From Devosia marina (GTDB taxonomy: Bacteria; Pseudomonadota; Alphaproteobacteria; Rhizobiales; Devosiaceae), in the NCBI RefSeq assembly GCF_009758415.1, contig NZ_WQRF01000001.1:496001-560000 (forward strand): a DNA stretch of 64,000 nt, in the 5' to 3' direction. The stretch's first letter is position 1. Each line of letters opens with the position of its first letter. The notes under the pieces are model-generated. The model was not told where the DNA came from. It did no database searches and saw only the letters and a list, made by a program, of their open reading frames with translations. This document shows positions 25,504 to 33,138 of the stretch, one piece after another. The position numbers and the translations under genes are program-made.

Positions 25504-27165
25504 ATGCCGACCTCCAATCCCCGTCACCCGCGCTTCCCCATTCCCGGTGGCAATGAAATCCGCGCGCGCGGCTGGCGCCAGGAAGCTCTGTTGCGGCTGC
25601 TCGAAAACGTGCTCAGCGTCGGTGAGGACCCGGACAATCTCGTCGTCTATGCCGCCCTGGGCAAGGCGGCCCGCAACTGGGCCAGCCACGACGCCATCGT
25701 TCATGCGCTCAAGACCATGGACGAGGATCAAACGCTCATCATCCAGTCGGGCAAGCCGATTGGCTTGGTCAAAACCCACGCCAAAGCGCCGCTGGTCATC
25801 ATGGCCAATTGCAACATCGTCGGGCAATGGGCAAAGGCCGAAGTGTTCTACGAACTGGAACGCAAGGGCCTGATCTGCTGGGGCGGACTGACCGCCGGCG
25901 CCTGGCAATATATTGGCAGCCAGGGCGTCATCCAGGGCACCTACGAAATCTTCATGCGCATTGCAGAGAACCGCTTTGACGGCGATCTGGCGGGGCGTTT
26001 TGTCCTGACTGCAGGCTTGGGTGGCATGGGTGGCGCGCAGCCGCTGGCGGGTCGCATGGCGGGCGCGGCGATCCTCTGCGTCGATATCGACCCCGAGCGC
26101 GCGGCCATGCGCAAGGAAATCGGCTATCTCGAAGAGATCGCGCCCGATCTCGACGCAGCGCTCGAAATGATCGCGGCTGCGGTCCGCGAAAAGCGTGCGA
26201 CGTCCATTGGCCTGGTCGGCAATGCCGCCGACATCTATCCCGAGATTGCGCGACGCGGCATCACGCCCGACATCGTCACCGACCAGACCTCGGCCCATGA
26301 CCTGGTCTATGGCTATGTGCCCAAGGCCTATTCGCTCGAACAGGTGCGCGAGATGCGCAAGTCCAATCCTGCCGAACTGATGGCGGCCAGCCGAGCCTCC
26401 ATTGTCGACCATGTTCGCGCCATGCTCGCTTTCCAGGAGCGCGGCGCCGAGGTTTTCGACAATGGCAATCTGATCCGAACCCACGCCAAGGACGGCGGAG
26501 TCGAGAACGCCTTTGATATCCGCATTTTCACCGAGGCTTATCTGCGCCCGCTCTTTGCCCGCGCCATCGGCCCCTTCCGCTGGATGGCCCAATCCGGTGA
26601 TCCCGAGGATATCCGCAAGATCGACGATCGCCTGTTGCAGATGTTCCCGGACAACCGCATCGTCACCAACTGGATCCAGCTTGCCCGGCGCCACGTACCG
26701 TTTGAGGGGCTGCCATCGCGCATCGCCTGGCTTGGCCATGGCGAGCGCACCGAACTGGCGCTGGCGGTCAATGATATGGTGCAAAAGGGCGAACTCGCCG
26801 GCCCGATCACCTTCAGCCGCGATCATCTTGACGCGGGGGCCATGGCGCACCCCAACATCATGACCGAGCGCATGCAGGACGGCTCGGACGCCATTGCCGA
26901 CTGGCCAATCCTCGACGCCATGCTGCTGTGTTCTTCAATGGCCGATCTGGTTGTCGTCCATTCGGGCGGTGGTGGCTATGCCGGCTACATGACCTCGGCC
27001 GGTGTGACTGTCGTTGCTGATGGCACTGCAGCGGGTTCCGAACGGCTCTCTCATGCGCTCACCAATGACACCGCACTCGGCGTCATGCGCTATGCTGACG
27101 CCGGCTACGAGGAAAGCCGGGATGAGATTGCCCGCCGGTCAATTGGATATATCGACTTGGCCTGA
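25504..27165 (+). CDS. urocanase-family hydratase, predicted thiourocanate hydratase
   Basis: Predicted to hydrate thiourocanate, the ergothionase product. The urocanase core is plain: QSGKPIGLVKTHAKAP, the NAD-binding VLTAGLGGMGGAQPLAG, VTDQTSAHD, GPFRWMAQSG, RDHLDAGAMA and GTAAGSERL. Length 553 matches HutU. The segment that holds the catalytic-region cysteine of HutU (RICWVG, Cys410 in Pseudomonas putida) reads RIAWLG here, with alanine at 408 (26725-26727). The change argues against ordinary histidine degradation and fits a sulfur-containing substrate. It is the last gene of the operon, 3 bp after the DUF917 gene. Confidence 0.82.
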   Translation: MPTSNPRHPRFPIPGGNEIRARGWRQEALLRLLENVLSVGEDPDNLVVYAALGKAARNWASHDAIVHALKTMDEDQTLIIQSGKPIGLVKTHAKAPLVIMANCNIVGQWAKAEVFYELERKGLICWGGLTAGAWQYIGSQGVIQGTYEIFMRIAENRFDGDLAGRFVLTAGLGGMGGAQPLAGRMAGAAILCVDIDPERAAMRKEIGYLEEIAPDLDAALEMIAAAVREKRATSIGLVGNAADIYPEIARRGITPDIVTDQTSAHDLVYGYVPKAYSLEQVREMRKSNPAELMAASRASIVDHVRAMLAFQERGAEVFDNGNLIRTHAKDGGVENAFDIRIFTEAYLRPLFARAIGPFRWMAQSGDPEDIRKIDDRLLQMFPDNRIVTNWIQLARRHVPFEGLPSRIAWLGHGERTELALAVNDMVQKGELAGPITFSRDHLDAGAMAHPNIMTERMQDGSDAIADWPILDAMLLCSSMADLVVVHSGGGGYAGYMTSAGVTVVADGTAAGSERLSHALTNDTALGVMRYADAGYEESRDEIARRSIGYIDLA

Positions 27166-27906
27166 CAAATGGGATTTCGGCTTTGACCAATAGCGGCTGG
27201 GCCGAGCGACACGCGCCTTGGCGCAGTCACGACTGCAACCGAGACCCAGACACTAGAACCGTTCTGAATGGCTATGACGCCACTGCCGAACCGCCTGTCT
27301 TGATCGTTCTCTGTTCGGCGAATGTTGACTGAAGGAGAACAGCAAAGGCTGTCGCACGGCATAGCTTTGCCACCGGAGGCTGGCCGACAGGGACGGCCTG
27401 TCGACTAATCCGAACACAGCGCTCCCAAGAATTCGGCCACCCTCTTTGTCTGTTTGGGTCGCGGTGGGTAGATCTCGTGCTTCGCAGCCATTCTGCCCAC
27501 CAGATGGTTGACGCCGCTTCAAGCCACCTACACTCGCCCCCACCCGGTCGCCATGGCGGCAGTGGGTGACTAACAAGTCAGGCGTCATTTGTTCATGGTC
27601 GGAGGGCAAGAAGCCTCTGGTATGTCGACCAGCTAGATAGAAGCTGGGGATCAAATGTTGATGCACATCTCGAAGAAGTCCTACGCTGAGCTGCAGCAGC
27701 TTAGCCGATGTCTGACATGCCTCGATCGTGTGTAGATTGCCTCGTTGCGGCGAAGCCGCCGGTCACATCGTCGATCTGATCAACTCAATAACGGTAGATG
27801 TCGTGCGCAGTCGAAAAAAAACTATCGCGGACACCGTTGCGCGACCAACCAGCTTTGGCTAGTTTGCGCGCGTTCAGGCGGGGCGCGATCCCCGACAGTT
27901 GCGTAT
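27166..27906. other. 740-bp region without a convincing gene
   Basis: Only short or composition-driven frames occur between the hydratase and tRNA-Arg. A minus-strand frame at 27253-27666 has no start context or family likeness. The lower coding character and broken frames could mark decayed sequence next to a tRNA integration hotspot, but no transposase or named fragment was recognised. Confidence 0.5.
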
Positions 27907-27983
<77 letters not shown>

Positions 27984-28124
27984 AGAAAATCAATAACTTA
28001 AGGCTGCTCAGCCTTGCTATCCCACAATTCCTTCCCACACAGTGGTGCGCGCAGGGCCTCATCCGGCCCTTGCGGCAAGGCCGGAATGGCTTAGCTTTCG
28101 CTCCAAGGACGAGTGGGGGCACAA

Positions 28125-28688
28125 ATGAGTCGAGACGAGTTAGTCGATCCGGATCCGTGGATTGTCGCCAGCTTAGTGGTGGCGACAGCAGCGATGATTG
28201 GGCAGTACGCTCAAATCGCGATCGATTGGAATGTTCGAAGGAAAGCCGATCGTTTGTTGCCGCCACTGAGAACGGTCAAGGCTCACCTTAGAGACGGACT
28301 GGAGAATTCCATCTCCGATGTAGAAAAGATTATTCGTCTTCTACCGCGACTCGAGGGGTGCGAAATTGACCCTTTGGTCCGCCCTTTCTCGTATGGCCAA
28401 ACCTCACTCTACATGACGAAACTAGCGCTGCACGAATACAGCGCCAAGGTCGAGGTTCTGGCCATTGGCTTAGGGCACCTGAACAAGCTTTCGACCGCTC
28501 TAATTGCCGATGACCCGGAGCTGGCCGCTCAGATAGGCTCGGAAATAACCGCGTCTTTCGGACGGATTGACGCCAAAATCAACGGTTTCTACCGCGACGC
28601 GCCCCCAATCGGCGACGTTCTTTCGGATTGCTTGGCGATCCTTAGGGAGTGTGAGCGAATTCTGGTGCGTATCGAGAACAGCAACTAA
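28125..28688 (+). CDS. hypothetical protein with N-terminal membrane anchor
   Basis: A 187-residue protein of unknown function, first gene inside the element. Residues 10-28 form one hydrophobic segment ([18 protein letters not shown]). The rest is helical, with repeated hydrophobic heptads ([20 protein letters not shown]). A G-rich ribosome site precedes the ATG at 28125; an in-frame GTG lies at 28113. No family recognised. As near-att cargo it could belong to host-interaction genes, but nothing specific supports that. Confidence 0.55.
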   Translation: MSRDELVDPDPWIVASLVVATAAMIGQYAQIAIDWNVRRKADRLLPPLRTVKAHLRDGLENSISDVEKIIRLLPRLEGCEIDPLVRPFSYGQTSLYMTKLALHEYSAKVEVLAIGLGHLNKLSTALIADDPELAAQIGSEITASFGRIDAKINGFYRDAPPIGDVLSDCLAILRECERILVRIENSN

Positions 28689-28698
28689 GCGAGGTCCG

Positions 28699-29205
28699 TC
28701 AGTTGCACCAAAATTCCCGGCCATTTGGCCAGCGTCTAGCCAGCCCCTCGGCAATCAAAATGTCTCCAACATCGCGCCCATTGATCCAGATTGTCGCCAA
28801 AGTGCGCCGGCTGCTGGTGCTGTCGTAGCCAAAGCGCTCGATCGTCCATTCATTGCCGTTCAGCAGGTCGAGCAGCCTGGCGCTGGCCTGATGGGACAGA
28901 GCAACTTCCGCGGCGCCACCGCATATCTGGGTCTGCGGCTCGGGCGTGTCGAAGTCTTTGAGCCGAATGTTCTCGCCGTTGAGCCAGAGCGTATCGCCGT
29001 CGACCACGCAGGTCTTGTCCGCCGTGTTCGGTCGGTTTCCGCACATTTCGAGCGGCGCGGCAGTGGCCGGAAAGGTCAAGGCGACCATCGCGAAAAGGAC
29101 GGCGAGACTGCGGATCAACATTCTCTTGGCCTGCCTGGCCTTTAGCGCGCGGTCAATAACGAACCGGAGGGCGTCTTTTTCCGAATTGCTGGGCTTGTTC
29201 GGCAT
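28699..29205 (-). CDS. secreted thermonuclease-like (SNase family) protein
   Basis: Small staphylococcal-nuclease-like protein. The domain shows the family order CVVDGDTLWLNGENIRLKDFDTPE, then VALSHQASARLLDLL, and RTLATIWINGRDVGDILIAEGLARRW, with a final cysteine. A hydrophobic segment at residues 29-50 (MLIRSLAVLFAMVALTFPATAAP) is a signal peptide or anchor. An ATG at 29121 would begin exactly there and has AAGAGA upstream, while the ATG at 29205 adds a 28-residue cytoplasmic tail that also looks coding. It may be exported and act on extracellular DNA. It converges on the upstream cargo gene. Confidence 0.75.
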   Translation of the reverse strand: MPNKPSNSEKDALRFVIDRALKARQAKRMLIRSLAVLFAMVALTFPATAAPLEMCGNRPNTADKTCVVDGDTLWLNGENIRLKDFDTPEPQTQICGGAAEVALSHQASARLLDLLNGNEWTIERFGYDSTSSRRTLATIWINGRDVGDILIAEGLARRWPNGREFWCN

Positions 29206-29338
29206 AAGTCGGATTATCCTGATGTGGCGGCGGCATAGGGCCGGGAGGTTTATTAGGTTGCTGAAAAAGGCGTTTCCGTAAGCGTGCCTACCTTGAGCTT
29301 AGCGCACTAGCGTGTAACGTCAGCACAAAAGGGAGAAG

Positions 29339-30403
29339 ATGTTGGCGTCCGACAATATGATCAGTGCAATGCGGCGCCGGGTCCCCTGGCATGTCGGTCA
29401 GAAGATCTTGGCAGAAAACGGCTTGCCCAGAAGTATGGGCTGGGACCGGACGGTGAAATCTATTGCTGAAAACGCTCTTTCTGCCGAGCAGGAGGCTCTA
29501 GCTACGAATGCCATGAAGGAGCACATTCTTTGTGGTGAGAAGCTCGTCCAGTTCTTCAGCCTTAGCAGGGATGATGTCGCTTCGTTGAGAGCCGCTGCTC
29601 TCGCGCTCCCAATCCCAGAGAGCGAATTTCAAAAGGCATACCCGTCGCTGCTGGCCGAAGCGGACTTGAGAAAAGCACCGAATATTCCGACGCTCGTCGC
29701 CAGAGAGAATGGTGAGGACGGAGTTGGCCTCATATTCGCCTCCGTGCGGGTTGTAACTGTTCGCGAAGAGCTAAACGTGGGCGATCTGGGTGACGAGGCC
29801 GCCGATGCATTGTCCGACTTCGATGAGGTTGTTGGGGTTCGAAACATTAGACTGCAAGCCCTAGACGTTGTGTGGATTCCACACGAGGGTGCGTCCGTTG
29901 ATACCAGAACGGATTACCCCAAGGGCATGCACAGCGACGTAGCCTATGTTGCTGCCGATCGGCTGCGAGAGGCGTTTAATGCCGCGGTAGGATATGAAGC
30001 GCTTGTCATGCCGGAAAATCTGTTTCCGCTGATCAACAGCATGTACCGTGACAAGGATGAGGGGCATGTAGTCGAGCTTGGGTTCGGCACCACCACGAAG
30101 TCCTTAAAGGATGAAAAGATGCGGGGGCGCAACTCGGACTTGAGGAAGGAGCCCTACCATATCGGCGGCAAAGGTAACCTTCAGACCGAGATAGAACCAT
30201 TCAGGATCAGCGTTGCTTGGGACCGAAGCATCGGGCCCAAGCGGACGTCCACGCCCGAATTGAGCATTCACGGCAATTCTCGCATAGGTCTTTCCGACAA
30301 TCCGATTATCACTGCTGCCATTGTTCGACGCTGCATGGGCCTAGCAGACTTCGAACACGTCAGATCCCGCGTTAACAAGCACTTGGCCGCGATAGCCGAA
30401 TAG
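29339..30403 (+). CDS. hypothetical protein, first gene of a three-gene operon (candidate defence cargo)
   Basis: A 354-residue soluble protein with no recognised family. The N-terminus (VPWHVGQKILAENGLPRSMG) looks like a small helical domain and the C-terminal part is mixed (VELGFGTTTKSLKDEKMRG). A good ribosome site (GGGAGA) precedes the ATG. The next two genes follow at 13 bp and with a 4-bp overlap, so all three are co-transcribed. Since the third resembles a nuclease and the operon sits near the element's end, a restriction or abortive-infection type system is a reasonable guess, not a demonstrated one. Confidence 0.7.
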   Translation: MLASDNMISAMRRRVPWHVGQKILAENGLPRSMGWDRTVKSIAENALSAEQEALATNAMKEHILCGEKLVQFFSLSRDDVASLRAAALALPIPESEFQKAYPSLLAEADLRKAPNIPTLVARENGEDGVGLIFASVRVVTVREELNVGDLGDEAADALSDFDEVVGVRNIRLQALDVVWIPHEGASVDTRTDYPKGMHSDVAYVAADRLREAFNAAVGYEALVMPENLFPLINSMYRDKDEGHVVELGFGTTTKSLKDEKMRGRNSDLRKEPYHIGGKGNLQTEIEPFRISVAWDRSIGPKRTSTPELSIHGNSRIGLSDNPIITAAIVRRCMGLADFEHVRSRVNKHLAAIAE

Positions 30404-30416
30404 CTGGAAGAAGGTC

Positions 30417-30830
30417 ATGTCAGTCGTCGACTTGAAACGTAAGATCTCCACAGAGTGGGCCGGACAGCCTGCGGCGGAGCTTTGCTTACGGATCGTCGAC
30501 TATCTGACCGCCCGATCGAGCCAACAGCTTAAGATGCTGACGTTCCAAACGCTCGCCAAAGCAGCGCAACGTGCTGAAGTCGACAGTGATGTGCTGACGG
30601 CCATTCAGATACTGACCAGCACTAAATTGGCGATTTTGGACTCCAAGGCCATGTTCGTAGATGACGACAGCGAAGAGCATGAACTCACGGACGATGAGTT
30701 CGCCGAGGTCATGCGTACCGGTGAATTTGTGCATCCAGAAACCGGAGAACTGGTTCCTGATTACGCCCGCCATGTGTTTCCGTTTTTCGTCCCGACCGCC
30801 GAGTTCCTAGCGGAAAAGACTGACGATTGA
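30417..30830 (+). CDS. hypothetical protein, second gene of the three-gene operon
   Basis: A 137-residue acidic protein. Residues 25-85 could form a winged helix (LTFQTLAKAAQRAEVDSDVL, AIQILTSTKLAILDS), and an acidic tail follows (DDDSEEHELTDDEFAEV). No family recognised. The ribosome site GGAAGAAGG precedes ATG 30417. The stop overlaps the TTG start of the next gene, which points to translational coupling and fixed stoichiometry with it. Confidence 0.65.
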   Translation: MSVVDLKRKISTEWAGQPAAELCLRIVDYLTARSSQQLKMLTFQTLAKAAQRAEVDSDVLTAIQILTSTKLAILDSKAMFVDDDSEEHELTDDEFAEVMRTGEFVHPETGELVPDYARHVFPFFVPTAEFLAEKTDD

Positions 30831-31453
30831 CCGAGAAGCTATACAGTCTCGAAGAAGTATACGGGTTGCTTGGCAGGTCTGATGCCGGGCAAATTCACCT
30901 ACGCATGATCCTGGCGAAGAGCCACGCAGATCAACTATCGGCAGTCGAAGCTGCAGTTGATTGGGCAGGTTCCGAGATGACCAAGAATCGTCATGTGAAA
31001 CTCGATCATTCCGAAGACGCCCTGTCGATCGACTTGGTCACCTCTTTGAAGGCGATGGGCTTTCAAGCTTCACATGATACCCAATACGGGGGGCACTGTG
31101 ACATTGTGGTGGAAGCGAAGGGTCAGTTCTTGTGGATCGCCGAATGCAAGATTCATAGCAGTTACGACTGGCTACTCAAGGGTTTCGCGCAGTTGGATAC
31201 CCGATACTCGACCGGGTTGCCGGGCCAAGACGCTGGCGAAATGATCATATATTCAAGGAATCAGCGCGCTGACCAGGGGATGGCCAGTTGGAAGGAACGT
31301 CTTAAGGAAGCTAGGCCTGACGTCGAATTCCATGATGGTGACGCCAAGCTTATGTTCCGCACCACTCACACGCACGAGCTTACTGGCGCGACGTTTCGGG
31401 TTCGGCATATTTGCGTCCCGCTCTATTTCAAGCCCGTCGACCGCGACCTCTGA
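30827..31453 (+). CDS. PD-(D/E)XK nuclease-like protein, third gene of the three-gene operon
   Basis: A 208-residue protein with a restriction-endonuclease-like core. The pattern HCDIVVEAKGQFLWIAECK near residue 92 gives the D...ExK spacing of PD-(D/E)XK enzymes, and DTRYSTGLPGQDAGEMIIYS follows. The N-terminus contains a helical region with SMVTSLKAMGF-like packing (DLVTSLKAMGF). It starts with TTG at 30827, inside the stop of the previous gene (TTGA overlap). Likely the effector of the operon. The target and trigger are unknown. Confidence 0.7.
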   Translation: MTEKLYSLEEVYGLLGRSDAGQIHLRMILAKSHADQLSAVEAAVDWAGSEMTKNRHVKLDHSEDALSIDLVTSLKAMGFQASHDTQYGGHCDIVVEAKGQFLWIAECKIHSSYDWLLKGFAQLDTRYSTGLPGQDAGEMIIYSRNQRADQGMASWKERLKEARPDVEFHDGDAKLMFRTTHTHELTGATFRVRHICVPLYFKPVDRDL

Positions 31454-31532
31454 ACAGAAGATGATCATGCGCCTGCCCTCTTCGTTATGGCCGCCGTCGA
31501 GGGTTTAAAGCAGGAATTCCGCTGCTAGCGCC

Positions 31533-33134
31533 CTATCGTCGACCCGAAGAGCCGACCAGCGTCCGCCCGGTGCGCTCGTTGGTGAAGCTGCCGTTGGCGT
31601 TGGCGACATAGGTATCGCCGCCCATCGAGTAGCGCTGGCCCGCGTTGTAGGTCCGGCCCGACGAAACACCCTGGAAGCTGCCAGCCCCCGAAGACCCGCC
31701 GCCATCCCCACCGCTCGATTGCCCACCACTGCCGAAGCTCCGGGCGATTGCAGATGTGGCGGCATTGGCCGGCGCCGAAGCTCGGGGCTGGATATAAGAC
31801 ATTGCCGAAGAGGCCGGTCGCTGGGACAGCGGCGTGGGCATCGAAAACGGCACTCGCCGCGGCGGCTGCGTGACCGCAACCCGTGCGCTCTGCTGAGTTT
31901 GCTGGGGCCGCTGACTGACCGGTGTGGGCATTGTCACGTTCGCCACCTGGGGGTGTTCGACAATCCCGTGCATTTCGGCGACCTGGCGGCTGTTGCGGTC
32001 GATGATGGCCGTGTTGGTCAGGCGCCGCTGATCCTTGTCGTTGTTCACCGAGTTGGCCGCATAGGGAACGCCGCTCGCGGGAATGGGCGCTCCATAGACG
32101 TCCAGTGTCGGGGCGCCAAAGCCGAACATGGCGGCGGTGCGGGCAGCGGCCTCGCGCAAGGCCACCGAGTCGCGCGATTGGGGATTAGCAACGGGGCGGC
32201 CGGCAGTCTGTCGAGTTTGCCCATTGTCCGCACGGATTTGGGCAGTGGTCATCTGAGGCGCGGCCTGCCGGGGAACCGGGACGCTCTGAACGGTGCGTGT
32301 GGCCGGCGGCTGGCCGACGCCGCTGGAAGGCTGGCGCAGCGGAATGATTGTCCCTTCCACCCATTCGCCCCGGTCGTCGCCATTCATTGCGTGCATGGCT
32401 GGGCGCGGCGCCGCTGCGTCCTGGGCGGCGTAGGTCTGGCGCACACCGGTGGTCATCGGGGCCTTTGGCCGGACGAACGCCTCGAGCAAATCGGCCAGGC
32501 CCTTCGGCGCCGCGCTGGCGCCCCGATTGTGGGAATCGACAATGCCGGACCCGAAGACCATGTCATTCGAGGCGATGGAGCGCGGCGCGCTCTGGCTGCG
32601 CTGGACATATTCGTCGAGGCCGGCAGCGGTGTCCTGGCGTTGGCCACTTCCGTCGAAGCTGCCGGCGAACATGGCGGCGATCTGGTCCATCGGACTCGCT
32701 GGCCGAGCGCGCGGCAAGGGGGCGTTCCGGGTCTCGGGCACCAGAAGCCGCGCCAAGGCCTCTGCCGGCACTGGTTGAGATGCGTAGAAGTCGTGTCGGC
32801 CAAAACTACCGGTGCTGGGCATCTCGGCAGCCCAATACGGGCTCACATTGTCGGCGTGATAGTGATCGGCACCGTTCGTCGGATCACCAGGGCGGCGCGC
32901 AAGTTCCCACGCGGCCTCGGCGGCCGAGATCACGCGCGGATCCTTCTGGGCGGCAACAGCCGCGGGGCCAGGAGCCGAAAAGCCGGTGTACTGGTACGGC
33001 TGGCGTACGACCTGCTCGGGTGTCAAACCCCGGATGGCGGCGCGGTTCAGGATCGTTTCACCGACGCGGCGCATGCCCTCGGGGCCTTCGCCCAGCGCTT
33101 CGGCGATTATCGTCATCAAGACATCTTCTGCCAT
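31533..33134 (-). CDS. phage peptidoglycan hydrolase, SleB-type (Hydrolase_2), with long Gln/Pro/Ser-rich tail
   Basis: Virion-associated or lytic cell-wall hydrolase. Residues 1-120 match the SleB/cell-wall hydrolase pattern: IIAEALGEGPEGMRRVGETI with the catalytic glutamate, then LTPEQVVRQPYQYTGFS and the zone GADHYHADNVSPYW. Residues 150-533 are low-complexity linker and end in a Gly/Ser-rich segment plus a short domain (GRTYNAGQRYSMGGDTYVAN). It is the last gene of the minus-strand ejection cassette, 4 bp after the 961-residue protein. T7-like podoviruses carry a similar muralytic function in their ejection proteins. Confidence 0.72.
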   Translation of the reverse strand: MAEDVLMTIIAEALGEGPEGMRRVGETILNRAAIRGLTPEQVVRQPYQYTGFSAPGPAAVAAQKDPRVISAAEAAWELARRPGDPTNGADHYHADNVSPYWAAEMPSTGSFGRHDFYASQPVPAEALARLLVPETRNAPLPRARPASPMDQIAAMFAGSFDGSGQRQDTAAGLDEYVQRSQSAPRSIASNDMVFGSGIVDSHNRGASAAPKGLADLLEAFVRPKAPMTTGVRQTYAAQDAAAPRPAMHAMNGDDRGEWVEGTIIPLRQPSSGVGQPPATRTVQSVPVPRQAAPQMTTAQIRADNGQTRQTAGRPVANPQSRDSVALREAAARTAAMFGFGAPTLDVYGAPIPASGVPYAANSVNNDKDQRRLTNTAIIDRNSRQVAEMHGIVEHPQVANVTMPTPVSQRPQQTQQSARVAVTQPPRRVPFSMPTPLSQRPASSAMSYIQPRASAPANAATSAIARSFGSGGQSSGGDGGGSSGAGSFQGVSSGRTYNAGQRYSMGGDTYVANANGSFTNERTGRTLVGSSGRR

Positions 33135-33138
33135 CGCT

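Noticed and set aside
23827-26850. Minus-strand open frame of 1007 codons
   Set aside because: It lies antisense to the carbamoylase, DUF917 and hydratase genes, which have clear families and coupled starts. Long antisense frames are common in high-GC DNA.
16206-27165. Ordinary histidine utilisation (hutH/hutU) locus
   Set aside because: The lyase lacks Ala-Ser-Gly, the urocanase homologue lacks the expected Cys, no hutI/hutG/hutF is present, and DUF917 plus carbamoylase genes are.
27253-27666. Possible transposase remnant in the gap before tRNA-Arg
   Set aside because: The frame has no start signal and matches no transposase pattern I can recognise.
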